A stretch of DNA of 64,000 nt from Shouchella miscanthi (GTDB lineage: Bacteria; Bacillota; Bacilli; Bacillales; Bacillaceae_D): NCBI RefSeq assembly GCF_007725405.1, contig NZ_CP042163.1:558001-622000 (forward strand), in the 5' to 3' direction. Positions 35,286 to 47,702 of the stretch are shown here, piece after piece. The position numbers and the translations under genes were made by a program. The notes below the pieces were generated by a model. It saw only the letters and a program-made list of their open reading frames with translations. It was not told the origin of the DNA and did not search any database. The first letter of the stretch is position 1. Each line of letters begins with the position of its first letter.

Positions 35286-35414
35286 TTAACCTAAGTCTGT
35301 TTTACTTTTCGTATCAAGAGTTGAATTGTCACTTGAATTTGCACTTATATCCATTGAGACAGGTGTTACTGTTAACAAAGTAATTGTAAAAAGGGCAATC
35401 AAATACTTTTTCAT
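35286..35414 (-). CDS. Phr-like secreted signalling peptide precursor
   Basis: This 42-residue precursor has a Lys-containing start and a hydrophobic signal helix (MKKYLIALFTITLLTVTPVS), then a short polar tail, DISANSSDNSTLDTKSKTDL. That is the layout of Phr peptides, whose processed C-terminal fragment is re-imported and inhibits a Rap phosphatase. GGAGATGG precedes the ATG. The start overlaps the TGA that closes the decayed rap frame (ATGA), as is usual for rap-phr pairs. The Rap partner is dead here, so the peptide may be useless or may act on a Rap encoded elsewhere. Confidence 0.7.
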   Translation of the reverse strand: MKKYLIALFTITLLTVTPVSMDISANSSDNSTLDTKSKTDLG

Positions 35415-35540
35415 CCTTGACCATCTCCAATCATTTCAGGTTTTAGTTTCGCATTATAAGCAATCTCAAAGTATATTATTACAGCTATACCACTCTACGA
35501 TCTTAGCACCAACTTGCGATGATGGTATTTTGTCGTTCAT
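35411..35540 (-). pseudogene. Rap phosphatase gene reduced to its two ends
   Basis: ATG 35540 on the minus strand encodes NDKIPSSQVGAKIVEWYS, which matches the conserved N-terminus of Rap proteins (IPSSxVGxKIxEWY). It stops after 24 residues at 35466. A different frame then gives IYFEIAYNAKLKPEMIGDGQ and a TGA overlapping the phr start, as a Rap C-terminus would. Intact Rap proteins have about 370 residues, so roughly 330 codons are missing through an internal deletion. Confidence 0.75.
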
Positions 35541-35761
35541 ATGTTCAACTACTTCACCTATTGTTAACTAACTAGGATAATATTACCATATAAAGGGGAT
35601 TATGTGTCGAGATTAACTTATTTCCCAACATATAGATATGAGTTGGGAAACATAAAAAATAGATGCCTAAATGCTTATAAGTGTATTTTTGAAATAAATC
35701 GCAATACACCTTTTATTTTCCAATAAAGCCGGGTATCTGAACACAAAGGAGATGGTGGCGT

Positions 35762-36712
35762 GTGTACAAGATGAGTGTATTGTTCTTATTAGTGTTTTTA
35801 GTTGCTGGTTGTCAAGGTTCTAATGATGAATTGAATGGGCAAAATCAAGATACGATTGAAACGGAGGAAGGAGAATTAGAAGAACTAGATACTGAAAGTG
35901 AAGCCTTGGAGTATAAAAAAATCGAAGTGGACGAAAGATATGTACTTAATACTCATTTGATAGATGAGGATCAGGCGTTTTATACGGCTTTCTCTATTAA
36001 TCGCAACGAAAGTGAAGAGATAGATTCATTGGAAAAGCAAGTAACAAATTCCCTTACTGATAGCGATCCGTCTGAACAAGATATTTTGAGCTCTTTTACA
36101 AGTTTATCTCTTGAATCACGAGAGTTAACCATCCAATTTAATGAAGAGGGAAATCAATTATCCACAACAACAGCACAAACGACGTTGTTTTATGACTCGT
36201 TGTTTGGGATTAGTGACCTCTATGGGATAAAAGAGATTGTTTTTATCAATCCTGACGGTGGAACAGATATCATCGTTGCAGAAAGAGAGGTTAATAAACC
36301 TCTAGTAGTTGAAGAAGAAAGAGAGGCAACACGTGGGTATTATACAGTCTATGATGAAGCGTTAGAGGAGACTTTATTTTTAGCTGGCCAGGCACTTGAA
36401 GAACAGGTTGTAAATGAAGAGGGTGAGCTTTTATCGTTTTCAGACACTGTGGATAAGATGGAAATCATTGATGAAGAAGGTGCATTTTACGCTTCTGCCG
36501 TTGTGAAGGGAATTGACATTGTAAATGCAACACTCGTTAATGGAAGGGCATCTGTTCAGTATACAATGGACGAAGATATGGTAACAGACGCGGATCGTGT
36601 TGTGTTCGAAAATGCCATCCAGCTTGCCGCACTTGATTTCCAAGCGTCAAAAGTCGAATTGGTCAATGATACGTTAGAAGAGCATGTGATCTATTCATTA
36701 ATTGAAGAGTGA
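35762..36712 (+). CDS. Acidic lipoprotein, possibly GerMN-like
   Basis: A lipoprotein signal (SVLFLLVFLVAGC, lipobox VAGC) anchors a 316-residue acidic protein to the outer face of the membrane. A Glu/Asp-rich linker is followed by two alpha/beta repeats, about 60-175 and 200-316. The stretch SRELTIQFNEEGNQLS and then GIKEIVFINPDGG resembles GerMN domains of sporulation and germination proteins; this match is tentative. The start is GTG 35762 with AAAGGAG eight bases upstream. No operon partner is evident, and the exosporium collagen gene follows 390 bases later. Confidence 0.75.
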   Translation: MYKMSVLFLLVFLVAGCQGSNDELNGQNQDTIETEEGELEELDTESEALEYKKIEVDERYVLNTHLIDEDQAFYTAFSINRNESEEIDSLEKQVTNSLTDSDPSEQDILSSFTSLSLESRELTIQFNEEGNQLSTTTAQTTLFYDSLFGISDLYGIKEIVFINPDGGTDIIVAEREVNKPLVVEEEREATRGYYTVYDEALEETLFLAGQALEEQVVNEEGELLSFSDTVDKMEIIDEEGAFYASAVVKGIDIVNATLVNGRASVQYTMDEDMVTDADRVVFENAIQLAALDFQASKVELVNDTLEEHVIYSLIEE

Positions 36713-40426
<3,714 letters not shown>

Positions 40427-40433
40427 CGATACC

Positions 40434-40470
40434 AAACAAACTGCTGGAGATAAGTCCAGCAGTTTGTTTC
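40434..40470 (+). terminator. Strong terminator after the collagen-like gene
   Basis: AAACAAACTGCTGGA (40434-40448) pairs perfectly with TCCAGCAGTTTGTTT (40455-40469). It also lies 33 bases past the end of the convergent PadR gene and could serve both. Confidence 0.85.
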
Positions 40471-40502
40471 TTTATGTTTCTGTATGGTTTCATTCTCGTC
40501 GT

Positions 40503-41039
40503 TTAGTGCAATGATCTTTCTTCTATTAATTGCTTGGCCCACTGACACCATTCTATATACATTTTTGCGTACCGAATGCCGTATTCAACAGTTAATAGAG
40601 CCCCAAGGTCTTGCTTGTTTTCTTGTTTGAAATGGTCTCTCCACGCTTCTGTCTTTTCTAACGTAATGCGTTCCCTTTCTATCACCTCATCTAAAAGAGT
40701 GAGCACTTCTTTGTGAGTTAAGATTGGGAAGATAGTGGTTTTAATAAGAAATTCATCTTTTATTTTGGCTGACTTTAATGGTTCTTCTACAGCCCATCTA
40801 ATGAGTTCTTTTCTCCCTTTATCGGTAAGGGAATAAATTTTTTTATTAGGCGACGATTCTTGAATCACAAGCTCGTGGTCTACGAGTTCTTCTTTTTCCA
40901 TTTTGTGAAGCTCTGTATAGATTTGACTGTGGGTTGAACCCCAAAAATGAACCATCTGTTGCTTAAAAATGTGGACAACATCATAACCAGTCACGCGTTG
41001 TTTGGAAATGATTCCTAAAAGGGCATATCGCAGACTCAT
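40503..41039 (-). CDS. PadR-family transcriptional regulator
   Basis: PadR proteins are winged-helix repressors with a C-terminal dimerisation helix. This 178-residue protein has the signature YALLGIISKQRVTGYDVVHI and the wing QIYTELHKMEKEELVDHELV, then a long C-terminal helical part, as in the AphA-like subgroup. Its gene diverges from the YisL-hydrolase-CtaA operon, and a perfect palindrome lies in that operon's leader at 41133-41154. It therefore probably represses that operon and possibly itself. The inducing ligand is unknown. Confidence 0.9.
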   Translation of the reverse strand: MSLRYALLGIISKQRVTGYDVVHIFKQQMVHFWGSTHSQIYTELHKMEKEELVDHELVIQESSPNKKIYSLTDKGRKELIRWAVEEPLKSAKIKDEFLIKTTIFPILTHKEVLTLLDEVIERERITLEKTEAWRDHFKQENKQDLGALLTVEYGIRYAKMYIEWCQWAKQLIEERSLH

Positions 41040-41092
41040 ATCTTATTCATTCCTTAAAGTTTGTCAATATAAAGAAACTATACCATATCTTC

Positions 41093-41121
41093 TTGACCAA
41101 TGTCTGACGAGTGTTTATTAT
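41093..41121 (+). promoter_or_regulatory. Sigma-A promoter of the yisL-like operon
   Basis: TTGACC (41093-41098) and TATTAT (41116-41121) are 17 bases apart, close to the sigma-A consensus. The palindrome at 41133-41154 lies just after the expected transcription start. Confidence 0.75.
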
Positions 41122-41132
41122 TACTATAGTTT

Positions 41133-41154
41133 CATATGTCAAAAAAGACATATG
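41133..41154. promoter_or_regulatory. Palindromic operator, likely for the divergent PadR protein
   Basis: CATATGTC (41133-41140) and GACATATG (41147-41154) are perfect 8-base arms around AAAAAA. The arms contain the ATGT/ACAT half-sites typical of PadR operators. The position just downstream of the promoter suits repression. Confidence 0.7.
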
Positions 41155-41173
41155 GTGCAGAGGGGAGATTCAT

Positions 41174-41503
41174 ATGGATAACGTTCTTTATCAAACGCAC
41201 ATTGGAACATGGGCGATTCTATTATTAGTCGTAATCGTCAGTCTGTTCTATCGTTCTTTCTATTTAAAGATCTTCTTTAGAGTTCTTGCAGTGTTGATGT
41301 TAACAAGTGGAATTGGTTTAGCCATTTCTCTTTCTTTCCCACTCGTCTTCGTAATGAAGTTGATTATAGCTGTACTGTGTATAGGCTTAGTAGAAATGTT
41401 GTTAAAGCGAGAGAAGCCTATTAAATCCTACGTTCTGTTAGGTTCAACCTTTATCAGCTTTTTATTGTTATGCCTGATCGGTTTTGGGGTGATTCGATTC
41501 TAA
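41174..41503 (+). CDS. YisL-like (DUF1516) membrane protein
   Basis: The 109-residue protein has four hydrophobic segments. It matches the pattern of B. subtilis YisL: an early HIGTW motif, FRVLAVLMLTSGIGL in the middle, and KLIIAVLCIGLVEMLLKREK before the last helix. Function of the family is unknown. AGGGGAG precedes ATG 41174; the open frame runs 21 codons upstream through the operator and lacks a ribosome site. Its stop overlaps the start of the hydrolase (TAATG), so the two are translationally coupled. Confidence 0.82.
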   Translation: MDNVLYQTHIGTWAILLLVVIVSLFYRSFYLKIFFRVLAVLMLTSGIGLAISLSFPLVFVMKLIIAVLCIGLVEMLLKREKPIKSYVLLGSTFISFLLLCLIGFGVIRF

Positions 41504-42228
41504 TGAAGAAAAAAAGAATGAAACTCGTATTGCTCATTATCCTCGCTCTTATTATATCTAGTATTCTAGGCTTTTATATCTGGTCACAAAATACGTATAG
41601 TGCTATTGGAGACCTTCCTGAAAGCGTAAAGGAACAAGATGGTTGGCTTTTATTTGAAGCGGATGATCCGCAAAATGGGCTCGTCCTCTATCCAGGAGCC
41701 AAAGTAGAACCAGATGCTTACGCCTTTTTAGGTGAGGAATTAGCCAGCCAAGGCATCACGGTAGCCATTCCATCTGTCCGCTTGAATTTACCTATTTTTG
41801 ACCTTTCTAAAGCGGATGAGTTATTTCAAAGGGAGGGCGTTGACTCGTTGAACTGGTATATAGGTGGTCATTCCATGGGAGGAGCGGCAGCTGCTATGTA
41901 TGCAGATGCAAACTTGGATAAGGTTTCTGGTTTAGTGTTACTAGGTGCTTACGCTGCTGATAATGATTACTTACGAACGTCTCAGCTTCCGGTTCTGTCG
42001 ATTAGTGGTTCTGAAGACGGCTTAAGTACACCTGAAAAAATCAATCAGTATCGCCCAAATCTTCCTGATACTGCTCAATTTATTGAGATAGAAGGAGGAA
42101 ATCACGCTCAGTTCGGGGTATATGGGCCACAATCTGGAGATAATGAAGCCGCTATTTCTGTTGATGAGCAACAAGAGATGATTCTAACAACTATTTTAGA
42201 GTGGATAGACGATCAGGGGGATGTATGA
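41503..42228 (+). CDS. Membrane-anchored alpha/beta hydrolase
   Basis: An N-terminal membrane helix (LVLLIILALIISSILGFYIW) anchors an alpha/beta-hydrolase domain facing outside. The nucleophile elbow is GGHSMGGAA (about residues 126-134), the acid Asp is in ISGSEDGL, and the base His is in GGNHAQFG. This matches the compact Abhydrolase_5 type. The 241-residue protein starts at ATG 41503, overlapping the previous stop, and its own stop overlaps the ctaA-like start (ATGA). The substrate is unknown; coupling to heme A and isoprenoid genes may hint at a lipid role. Confidence 0.88.
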   Translation: MKKKRMKLVLLIILALIISSILGFYIWSQNTYSAIGDLPESVKEQDGWLLFEADDPQNGLVLYPGAKVEPDAYAFLGEELASQGITVAIPSVRLNLPIFDLSKADELFQREGVDSLNWYIGGHSMGGAAAAMYADANLDKVSGLVLLGAYAADNDYLRTSQLPVLSISGSEDGLSTPEKINQYRPNLPDTAQFIEIEGGNHAQFGVYGPQSGDNEAAISVDEQQEMILTTILEWIDDQGDV

Positions 42229-43112
42229 AGAAGCTACGAATTTTTGCCATCGTAACAACTATTGTTGTACTGTTTGTGCTACTTCAAGGTTCCATTGTCA
42301 CGAAGACCGGCTCCGGGCAGGGATGTGGAACAACCTGGCCGCTCTGTTTTGGCGATGTTATTCCGTACAATCCAACGTTAGAAACCATTATTGAGTACAC
42401 ACACCGCTTACTATCCAGTATTGCCGGCATGCTTGTGTTCATCTTATCCTTTTGGTCTTGGAAACAGTTATCCTATGTAAAAGAGATTCGCTTTTTTGCT
42501 CTTTTAGCTTCAGCGGCTATTTTACTTCAAGGCTTAATGGGAGCTGGTCAAGTTGTTTATGGGCAACCGCCGTTAATTATGGCTCTTCATTTCGGTTTTT
42601 CTGCCATTTCATTAGCGGCTGTTTCTGTTATTACGCTGTTTACATTTGAGAAGCGGTGGAATCCAGTTAAGGTGACTGTAGGAAAAGCATTTCTTCGGTA
42701 TGTGATAGCCCTCACCATTTATTCGTACTTGGTTATTTATACAGGGGCATTTGTGAAGCATATGGGTGCTGCGACGGCATGCTCTGGATTTCCATTATGT
42801 AATGGTGAATGGATCCTTTTTAGTGAAGGGACGATTGTGTTTGCCCAAATGTTTCATCGGCTTGCAGGAATGACGTTAGCCTTGCTCGTACTTCTGTTTG
42901 CCGTTTGGGCCATTCGTATGTACAAAAAGCAACGATCCCTCGTTATCATTAGTTTGATCAGTATAGGGCTGATCGGCATTCAACTTGCCAGTGGGGTTGG
43001 AATGGTACTGACGTATAATCAAAACTTAACAATTGGAATAATCCATGCGCTAACGATTTCTCTTTTATTTGCTTTGTTTACGTATACCATCGTTTTATCG
43101 AGAAGAGGATGA
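42225..43112 (+). CDS. ctaA: CtaA/Cox15-type heme A synthase
   Basis: Heme A synthase oxidises the methyl group of heme O to form heme A for aa3 oxidases. The 295-residue membrane protein has eight helices in two similar halves. Four conserved His are visible: EYTHRLLSS, MALHFGFSA, MFHRLAGM and IIHALTIS. Two extracellular Cys pairs are present (GCGTTWPLC and CSGFPLC), as in Bacillus CtaA. ATG 42225 overlaps the upstream stop and has CAGGGGGAT before it. CtaA is normally beside ctaB; here it is in an operon with a hydrolase and an isoprenoid synthase, so it may be a second copy. Confidence 0.9.
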   Translation: MKKLRIFAIVTTIVVLFVLLQGSIVTKTGSGQGCGTTWPLCFGDVIPYNPTLETIIEYTHRLLSSIAGMLVFILSFWSWKQLSYVKEIRFFALLASAAILLQGLMGAGQVVYGQPPLIMALHFGFSAISLAAVSVITLFTFEKRWNPVKVTVGKAFLRYVIALTIYSYLVIYTGAFVKHMGAATACSGFPLCNGEWILFSEGTIVFAQMFHRLAGMTLALLVLLFAVWAIRMYKKQRSLVIISLISIGLIGIQLASGVGMVLTYNQNLTIGIIHALTISLLFALFTYTIVLSRRG

Positions 43113-43118
43113 TTGAAG

Positions 43119-43985
43119 ATGACTGATTTAGATGATGCCTATGCGCTATGCTATGAAAGAATGAAAACACATTCTGCTACGTTTTCGAAAGCTTTTCATT
43201 TTCTGCCAGTAAAGCAGAGAAGAGCTGTTTGGGCGATTTATGCTTTTTGCAGACAAGCAGATGACATTGTTGACGATGAAGGCGAGATGTTTACGAAAAG
43301 GCGTAAACTAAAAGCGTTTGAGCAACAGTTCGATCAGATGCTTGTAGATAAAGATGTTTCCCAGCCCGAGTGGCTAGCGCTAAAAGATGTGTTTAACCAG
43401 TTTCATGTGAATCCATCCGATTTTAAAGATCAACTAAAAGGACAAGCGTTCGATTTGCGAACAAAGCGGATCGTCACTGTAGAAGAGTTGGAGCAGTATT
43501 CGTACTTTGTAGCCAGTACTGTCGGGTTAATGCTCTTACCTATTCTTGCGCCAAAGGATCATCACGCATTGAGGGAAAGCGCTATTGCCCTTGGAAAAGG
43601 AATGCAGCTTACGAACATCCTACGTGATGTGGGAGAGGACCTTCAAAGAGGCAAAATTTACTTGCCTCTTGATCTGATGAATGAGTACGGGGTGACCGAG
43701 GAGCAGTTAAAAGCAGGGGGTGTCGACCAATCGTTTATTGATCTGTGGGAAGCAGTAGCTAGAAAAGCTGAACACTACTATGACCAGTCTTTAGAACAGT
43801 TGGATGTGTATCCTAATGAAGCTAGATTTAGTGTATATGGCGCTACTATCATGTACAGAGAAATTTTACAAGCAATTCGAATGGAAAAGTACGATGTGTT
43901 TTCCCGTAAGATTTATGTAGATGACCAGCGCAAAAAAGAGATATTAGCCGAGTTACGATTAACGAAAGATGAGCATTCCTTGTGA
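43119..43985 (+). CDS. Squalene/phytoene synthase family protein
   Basis: The enzyme joins two prenyl diphosphates head to head; in Bacillaceae this usually gives a C30 product for carotenoids. Both Asp-rich motifs are intact: ADDIVDDEGE with Asp48, 49, 52 and 53, and NILRDVGED with Asn166, Asp170 and Asp174. The 288-residue length fits CrtM/CrtB. ATG 43119 has AGAGG upstream; TTG 43113 is an alternative. It follows the ctaA-like stop by six bases, so it is in the same operon. No desaturase gene is nearby, so the final product is unclear. Confidence 0.88.
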   Translation: MTDLDDAYALCYERMKTHSATFSKAFHFLPVKQRRAVWAIYAFCRQADDIVDDEGEMFTKRRKLKAFEQQFDQMLVDKDVSQPEWLALKDVFNQFHVNPSDFKDQLKGQAFDLRTKRIVTVEELEQYSYFVASTVGLMLLPILAPKDHHALRESAIALGKGMQLTNILRDVGEDLQRGKIYLPLDLMNEYGVTEEQLKAGGVDQSFIDLWEAVARKAEHYYDQSLEQLDVYPNEARFSVYGATIMYREILQAIRMEKYDVFSRKIYVDDQRKKEILAELRLTKDEHSL

Positions 43986-44139
43986 AGGGGATGCTCTTTA
44001 CTATTGAAGTCAGCGAATTGATGGGAACATCGTTTTAAGATTTTGTAAAGTTCCTCTTAATAAGAAGGATTTCGTATACTGTCGTGATAGTATTTTAAGA
44101 TACATTGTAACAAAAAGCTTTCGCAAGAGGTGATTGTGG

Positions 44140-45333
44140 TTGAATCACAATAAAGAAAAAAGCAAGGTCCATACGTGGTGGGAGATCCTCGTTGTGTCCA
44201 CAAAGTTAGGGCTAACCTCATTCGGAGGGCCTATTGCTCATTTAGGGTATTTTCACGAGGAATATGTACGGCGAAAAAAGTGGATCAATGAAAAAAGCTA
44301 TGCAGATTTAGTCGCATTGTCTCAATTCCTTCCTGGTCCTGCCAGTAGCCAAGTAGGGATTGGAATTGGCGTCCTTCGTGGTGGCGTTCTAGGAGGGGTT
44401 CTATCGTTCCTCGGCTTTACACTTCCGTCTGTTTTTGTTCTTATTCTGTTCGCTCTATTTATGCAAACAATTGGTGTTGAGTTGACTGGTTGGATTCATG
44501 GTCTTAAATTGGTGGCAGTAGCAATTGTAGCTCATGCCATCATAGGAATGGCGAAAAATTTAACCCCCGATTTAAAAAGAAAAGCGATTGCCCTTCTCGC
44601 GTTGGTCGTTACCTTATTGTGGCATACACTGGCTGCACAAGTTGGTATCATACTGTTGGCTGCTTGTCTAGGTTATGTGATGTACAAGCATCAAGACGAT
44701 CATGTGAAGTCTGAGATGTCCTTTCCGTTATCGCGTCGATTTGGCATGATTTGCTTATCACTCTTTGGGGGCTTGCTTCTACTATTACCGCTAGTAAGAG
44801 AACTAACGTCCATACAATGGATTGACATGTTTGATCGTTTTTATCGATCAGGTTCATTGGTTTTCGGCGGTGGCCATGTGGTACTGCCTTTACTGGAACG
44901 AGAATTGGTGCCAACTGGATTGGTAAGTGAAGAGGCATTCCTTGCTGGGTATGGAGTGACCCAAGCCGTACCGGGACCATTGTTTACGTTCGCTGCTTAT
45001 TTAGGAGCCACAATGAACGGATGGCTAGGCGGCTTAATCGCAACAGTGGCTATATTCTTACCAGCATTTCTTTTAATACTAGGGGCGATTCCATTTTGGG
45101 ATCAGTTAAGACGAAATCCTAAAGTAAACGGTGCATTAATGGGTGTAAATGCAGCTGTTGTTGGTCTTTTACTTTCTGCTTTTTATCAACCGATTTGGAT
45201 AAGTGCTGTTTTTGAACCAATTGATTTTGCGCTTGTAGCGATTTTGTTTAGCATGTTGGTTTATTGGAAGCTACCGCCTTGGGTGATTGTTGTAACAGGG
45301 GCAATCTGTGGTGCTATAGTAAGTGTCCTCTAA
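44140..45333 (+). CDS. chrA: Chromate transporter family protein ChrA
   Basis: ChrA proteins export chromate across the cell membrane. The 397-residue protein consists of two homologous halves, the long form. Family motifs include FGGPIAHLGYFHEEYVRRKKW and LSQFLPGPASSQVGIGIG in the first half, and FGGGHVVLPLLERELV and VTQAVPGPLFTFAAYLGA in the second. About ten membrane helices are present. The frame opens at 44134, but AAGAGGTGA fits the TTG at 44140. A terminator follows. Chromate itself has not been shown as the substrate for every member. Confidence 0.92.
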   Translation: MNHNKEKSKVHTWWEILVVSTKLGLTSFGGPIAHLGYFHEEYVRRKKWINEKSYADLVALSQFLPGPASSQVGIGIGVLRGGVLGGVLSFLGFTLPSVFVLILFALFMQTIGVELTGWIHGLKLVAVAIVAHAIIGMAKNLTPDLKRKAIALLALVVTLLWHTLAAQVGIILLAACLGYVMYKHQDDHVKSEMSFPLSRRFGMICLSLFGGLLLLLPLVRELTSIQWIDMFDRFYRSGSLVFGGGHVVLPLLERELVPTGLVSEEAFLAGYGVTQAVPGPLFTFAAYLGATMNGWLGGLIATVAIFLPAFLLILGAIPFWDQLRRNPKVNGALMGVNAAVVGLLLSAFYQPIWISAVFEPIDFALVAILFSMLVYWKLPPWVIVVTGAICGAIVSVL

Positions 45334-45377
45334 CTAGTGAACACCCTTTTGTCATGTTTAAGTGAAGAGCTGCATCT

Positions 45378-45407
45378 AAGCCAAGGCTGTGAAGTCTTGG
45401 CTTTATT
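45378..45407 (+). terminator. Intrinsic terminator after chrA
   Basis: AAGCCAAG (45378-45385) pairs with CTTGGCTT (45396-45403), followed by TATT. Confidence 0.75.
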
Positions 45408-45458
45408 GATGTATTCCTTCTTAATGTGGTCCTAAGAGAATTATTTTTAAAAATAGTA

Positions 45459-45488
45459 TTGACAATAGAAGACGGTTCATCCTATATT
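45459..45488 (+). promoter_or_regulatory. Sigma-A promoter of the marR-nitroreductase operon
   Basis: TTGACA (45459-45464) is a perfect -35 and TATATT (45483-45488) a good -10, 18 bases apart. The MarR operator lies just downstream. Confidence 0.85.
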
Positions 45489-45497
45489 ATTGATACG

Positions 45498-45523
45498 TCA
45501 ATCATTTCAATATCAATGATTGA
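45498..45523. promoter_or_regulatory. Palindromic MarR-type operator
   Basis: TCAATCATT (45498-45506) and AATGATTGA (45515-45523) are perfect 9-base arms around 8 bases. The site begins about ten bases past the -10 box and 25 bases before marR, fitting autorepression. Confidence 0.8.
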
Positions 45524-45547
45524 GTAGTCAAGTAAAGGAGGCCATTA

Positions 45548-46003
45548 ATGAATTCGTGTGCACTTAAAGTAGAGCTGTTCTTAAAGTTACAGTCTGTAAA
45601 TAAAGAGTTAAGTTCAGGTTTTGAATCTTGTTTTGGAGCCAGTACGTCACGTATTCAAATACTGCATGCCCTTCTTGAAGAAAACGAAATTCTTCAAGCG
45701 GACTTGCAGAAGCAATTGAATATAGATCCTGCCGCCATTACGAGACATTTAAAGCAATTGGAAAAATCGGGTGTCATTAGTCGGTATCGAAAAGATAACG
45801 ACCAACGTGCCACATGGGTTAAGTTAGAAGAGGTAGCAAAGATAGAGATAGAGAAGTCATACAAGGAAAAGAAAGAGTTTATTGATCAACTGTTTGATCG
45901 CTTTACAGAGGAAGAATTAAGTTTGTTCCATAAAATGATACAGCGCGTCGAGCTGAACATTGAAGAAGCCGTTCGTGCAAAGGAGAGTAATGAAAATGGA
46001 TAA
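45548..46003 (+). CDS. MarR-family transcriptional regulator
   Basis: This 151-residue winged-helix regulator has the recognition helix region IDPAAITRHLKQLEKSGVIS and the wing RYRKDNDQRATWVKLEE. C-terminal helices form the dimer. It is the first gene of a two-gene operon with a nitroreductase whose start lies inside its end, and a 26-base palindrome lies between its promoter and start. It therefore probably represses both genes and is released by an oxidant, a quinone or a nitro compound. An AAAGGAGG ribosome site sets the ATG. Confidence 0.92.
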   Translation: MNSCALKVELFLKLQSVNKELSSGFESCFGASTSRIQILHALLEENEILQADLQKQLNIDPAAITRHLKQLEKSGVISRYRKDNDQRATWVKLEEVAKIEIEKSYKEKKEFIDQLFDRFTEEELSLFHKMIQRVELNIEEAVRAKESNENG

Positions 46004-46646
46004 AGTGAAAAACGAAATGACAACGAAGGAACACTTTTTAAACGTACTTGAAAGTAGAAAATCCATTCGTATTTATGACGAGAACGTTAAAATCTCAAAA
46101 GAAGAAATGACTGAACTATTGGCAGCAGCTGTGAAAGCACCTTCTTCTGTTAACTTACAACCTTGGCGATTTGTTGTAATTGAAAGCGACGAAGCGAAAT
46201 CAACATTAGCACCACTTGCTTCATTTAACCAAAACCAAGTAAAGACGTCGTCAGCGGTCATTGCCGTTTTTGCTGATATGAATAATTTAGATTATCTTGA
46301 AGAGATCTATGGCAAAGCGGTTGAACTAGGGCTGATGCCTGAAGAGGTGAAAGAAAATCAAGTTCCAGCTATCAGAGGTCTTTTATCAGGCATAAGTGAC
46401 CAACAAAACAAGGAAAGCATCTTAATCGATGGCGGACTCGTTTCGATGCAAATTATGCTAACAGCGAAAGCCTTTGGCTATGACACCAATCCAATTGGCG
46501 GGTTCGATAAAGAGAATATTGCTGAAGCATTTGGCTTAGAAAAAGAACGATACGTTCCGGTTATGTTAATTTCGATCGGTAAAGCGAACGAAGCTGGGTA
46601 TAAATCGTACAGAATGCCAGTTGAACAAGTAACAGAATGGAAATAA
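45996..46646 (+). CDS. Nitroreductase family protein
   Basis: The 216-residue protein is an FMN-dependent NAD(P)H oxidoreductase of the nitroreductase fold. It shows SRKSIRIYDENVKISKEE and APSSVNLQPWRFVVIES, which bind FMN, and a late GGFDKENIAEAFGLEKE. ATG 45996 lies eight bases after AGGAGAG, inside the 3' end of marR; ATG 45990 is too close to that site. Such enzymes act on quinones or nitroaromatics, which fits control by the upstream MarR protein. A terminator follows. Confidence 0.92.
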   Translation: MDKVKNEMTTKEHFLNVLESRKSIRIYDENVKISKEEMTELLAAAVKAPSSVNLQPWRFVVIESDEAKSTLAPLASFNQNQVKTSSAVIAVFADMNNLDYLEEIYGKAVELGLMPEEVKENQVPAIRGLLSGISDQQNKESILIDGGLVSMQIMLTAKAFGYDTNPIGGFDKENIAEAFGLEKERYVPVMLISIGKANEAGYKSYRMPVEQVTEWK

Positions 46647-46655
46647 GCTTCAATA

Positions 46656-46685
46656 AAAAGGACGTCCTCTAGGAGCGTTCTTTTT
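46656..46685 (+). terminator. Intrinsic terminator after the nitroreductase gene
   Basis: AAAAGGACG (46656-46664) pairs with CGTTCTTTT (46676-46684) with one G-U pair, running into a T tract. Confidence 0.75.
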
Positions 46686-46797
46686 GTGTTAGCGATTAAC
46701 GTGACGGTAATCTGTAAATGTATAAACATCGGAAAGAAAGGGTACAGACAAAAGAGAACCCTAATTTGTTTAGTGAAAACGGAAGGAGTTACGTGAC

Positions 46798-47694
46798 ATG
46801 AATACACAGCAGATGGAAAAAATCAAAACCGGTAAAGGATTTATAGCGGCTCTTGATCAGAGTGGCGGGAGTACACCAAAAGCGTTAGCTGAATACGGTG
46901 TACCAGAAGAAACGTATGCTTCAGAGGAGGAGATGTTTGACCTCGTTCATGAAATGAGAACCCGCATTATTAAGTCTTCTGCCTTTCATTCTGATAAGAT
47001 TCTTGGGGCGATTCTGTTTGAACAAACAATGGACCGTAAGATTGACGGTGATTATACAGCCGATTATCTCGCAAATAAAAAAGGCATTGTTCCTTTTCTA
47101 AAAGTGGATAAGGGATTAGCAGATGAAAAAGATGGCGTTCAATTAATGAAGCCAATCGATCATCTTGAGGAAACCCTCAAGCGTGCGAATGAGCGGCATA
47201 TGTTTGGTACAAAGATGCGTTCTGTTATCAAAGAGGCCAATCAAGAGGGGATTCACAAGGTTGTCGAGCAGCAGTTTGAAATGGGGAAGACCATTATGGG
47301 AGCAGGACTTGTCCCGATCATTGAACCAGAGGTGGACATTCATAGCGCTGATAAAGAAACGATAGAGAGCCAATTAAAAGAAGAGCTACTCACCCACTTG
47401 AACATGCTACGTGACGATGAACAGGTAATGTTGAAGCTCACCATTCCATCAAAAGAGGGATTTTATCAAGAGCTGGTTGATCATGATCGTGTCGTTCGTG
47501 TTGTCGTTCTTTCTGGAGGGTACTCTCGTGATGAAGCCAACACGAAGCTGAAACGTAATCAAGGGTTGATCGCGAGTTTTTCCAGAGCTCTTAGCCAAGA
47601 TCTAAACGCCGATCAGTCTGAATCGGAATTTACCCATGCGCTACAAACAGCTGTTGATTCTATTTATGATGCTTCAGTAAACAAAACACAGTAA
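46798..47694 (+). CDS. fda: Class I fructose-bisphosphate aldolase
   Basis: Class I aldolase cleaves fructose 1,6-bisphosphate to two triose phosphates through a Lys Schiff base, without a metal. The 298-residue protein starts [20 protein letters not shown], the characteristic N-terminus. It contains [27 protein letters not shown] and [13 protein letters not shown]. The ATG follows GGAAGGAG. Many Bacillaceae carry this together with a class II enzyme for glycolysis or gluconeogenesis. It is monocistronic, closed by a strong terminator. Confidence 0.93.
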   Translation: MNTQQMEKIKTGKGFIAALDQSGGSTPKALAEYGVPEETYASEEEMFDLVHEMRTRIIKSSAFHSDKILGAILFEQTMDRKIDGDYTADYLANKKGIVPFLKVDKGLADEKDGVQLMKPIDHLEETLKRANERHMFGTKMRSVIKEANQEGIHKVVEQQFEMGKTIMGAGLVPIIEPEVDIHSADKETIESQLKEELLTHLNMLRDDEQVMLKLTIPSKEGFYQELVDHDRVVRVVVLSGGYSRDEANTKLKRNQGLIASFSRALSQDLNADQSESEFTHALQTAVDSIYDASVNKTQ

Positions 47695-47702
47695 AAGGTC
47701 GG

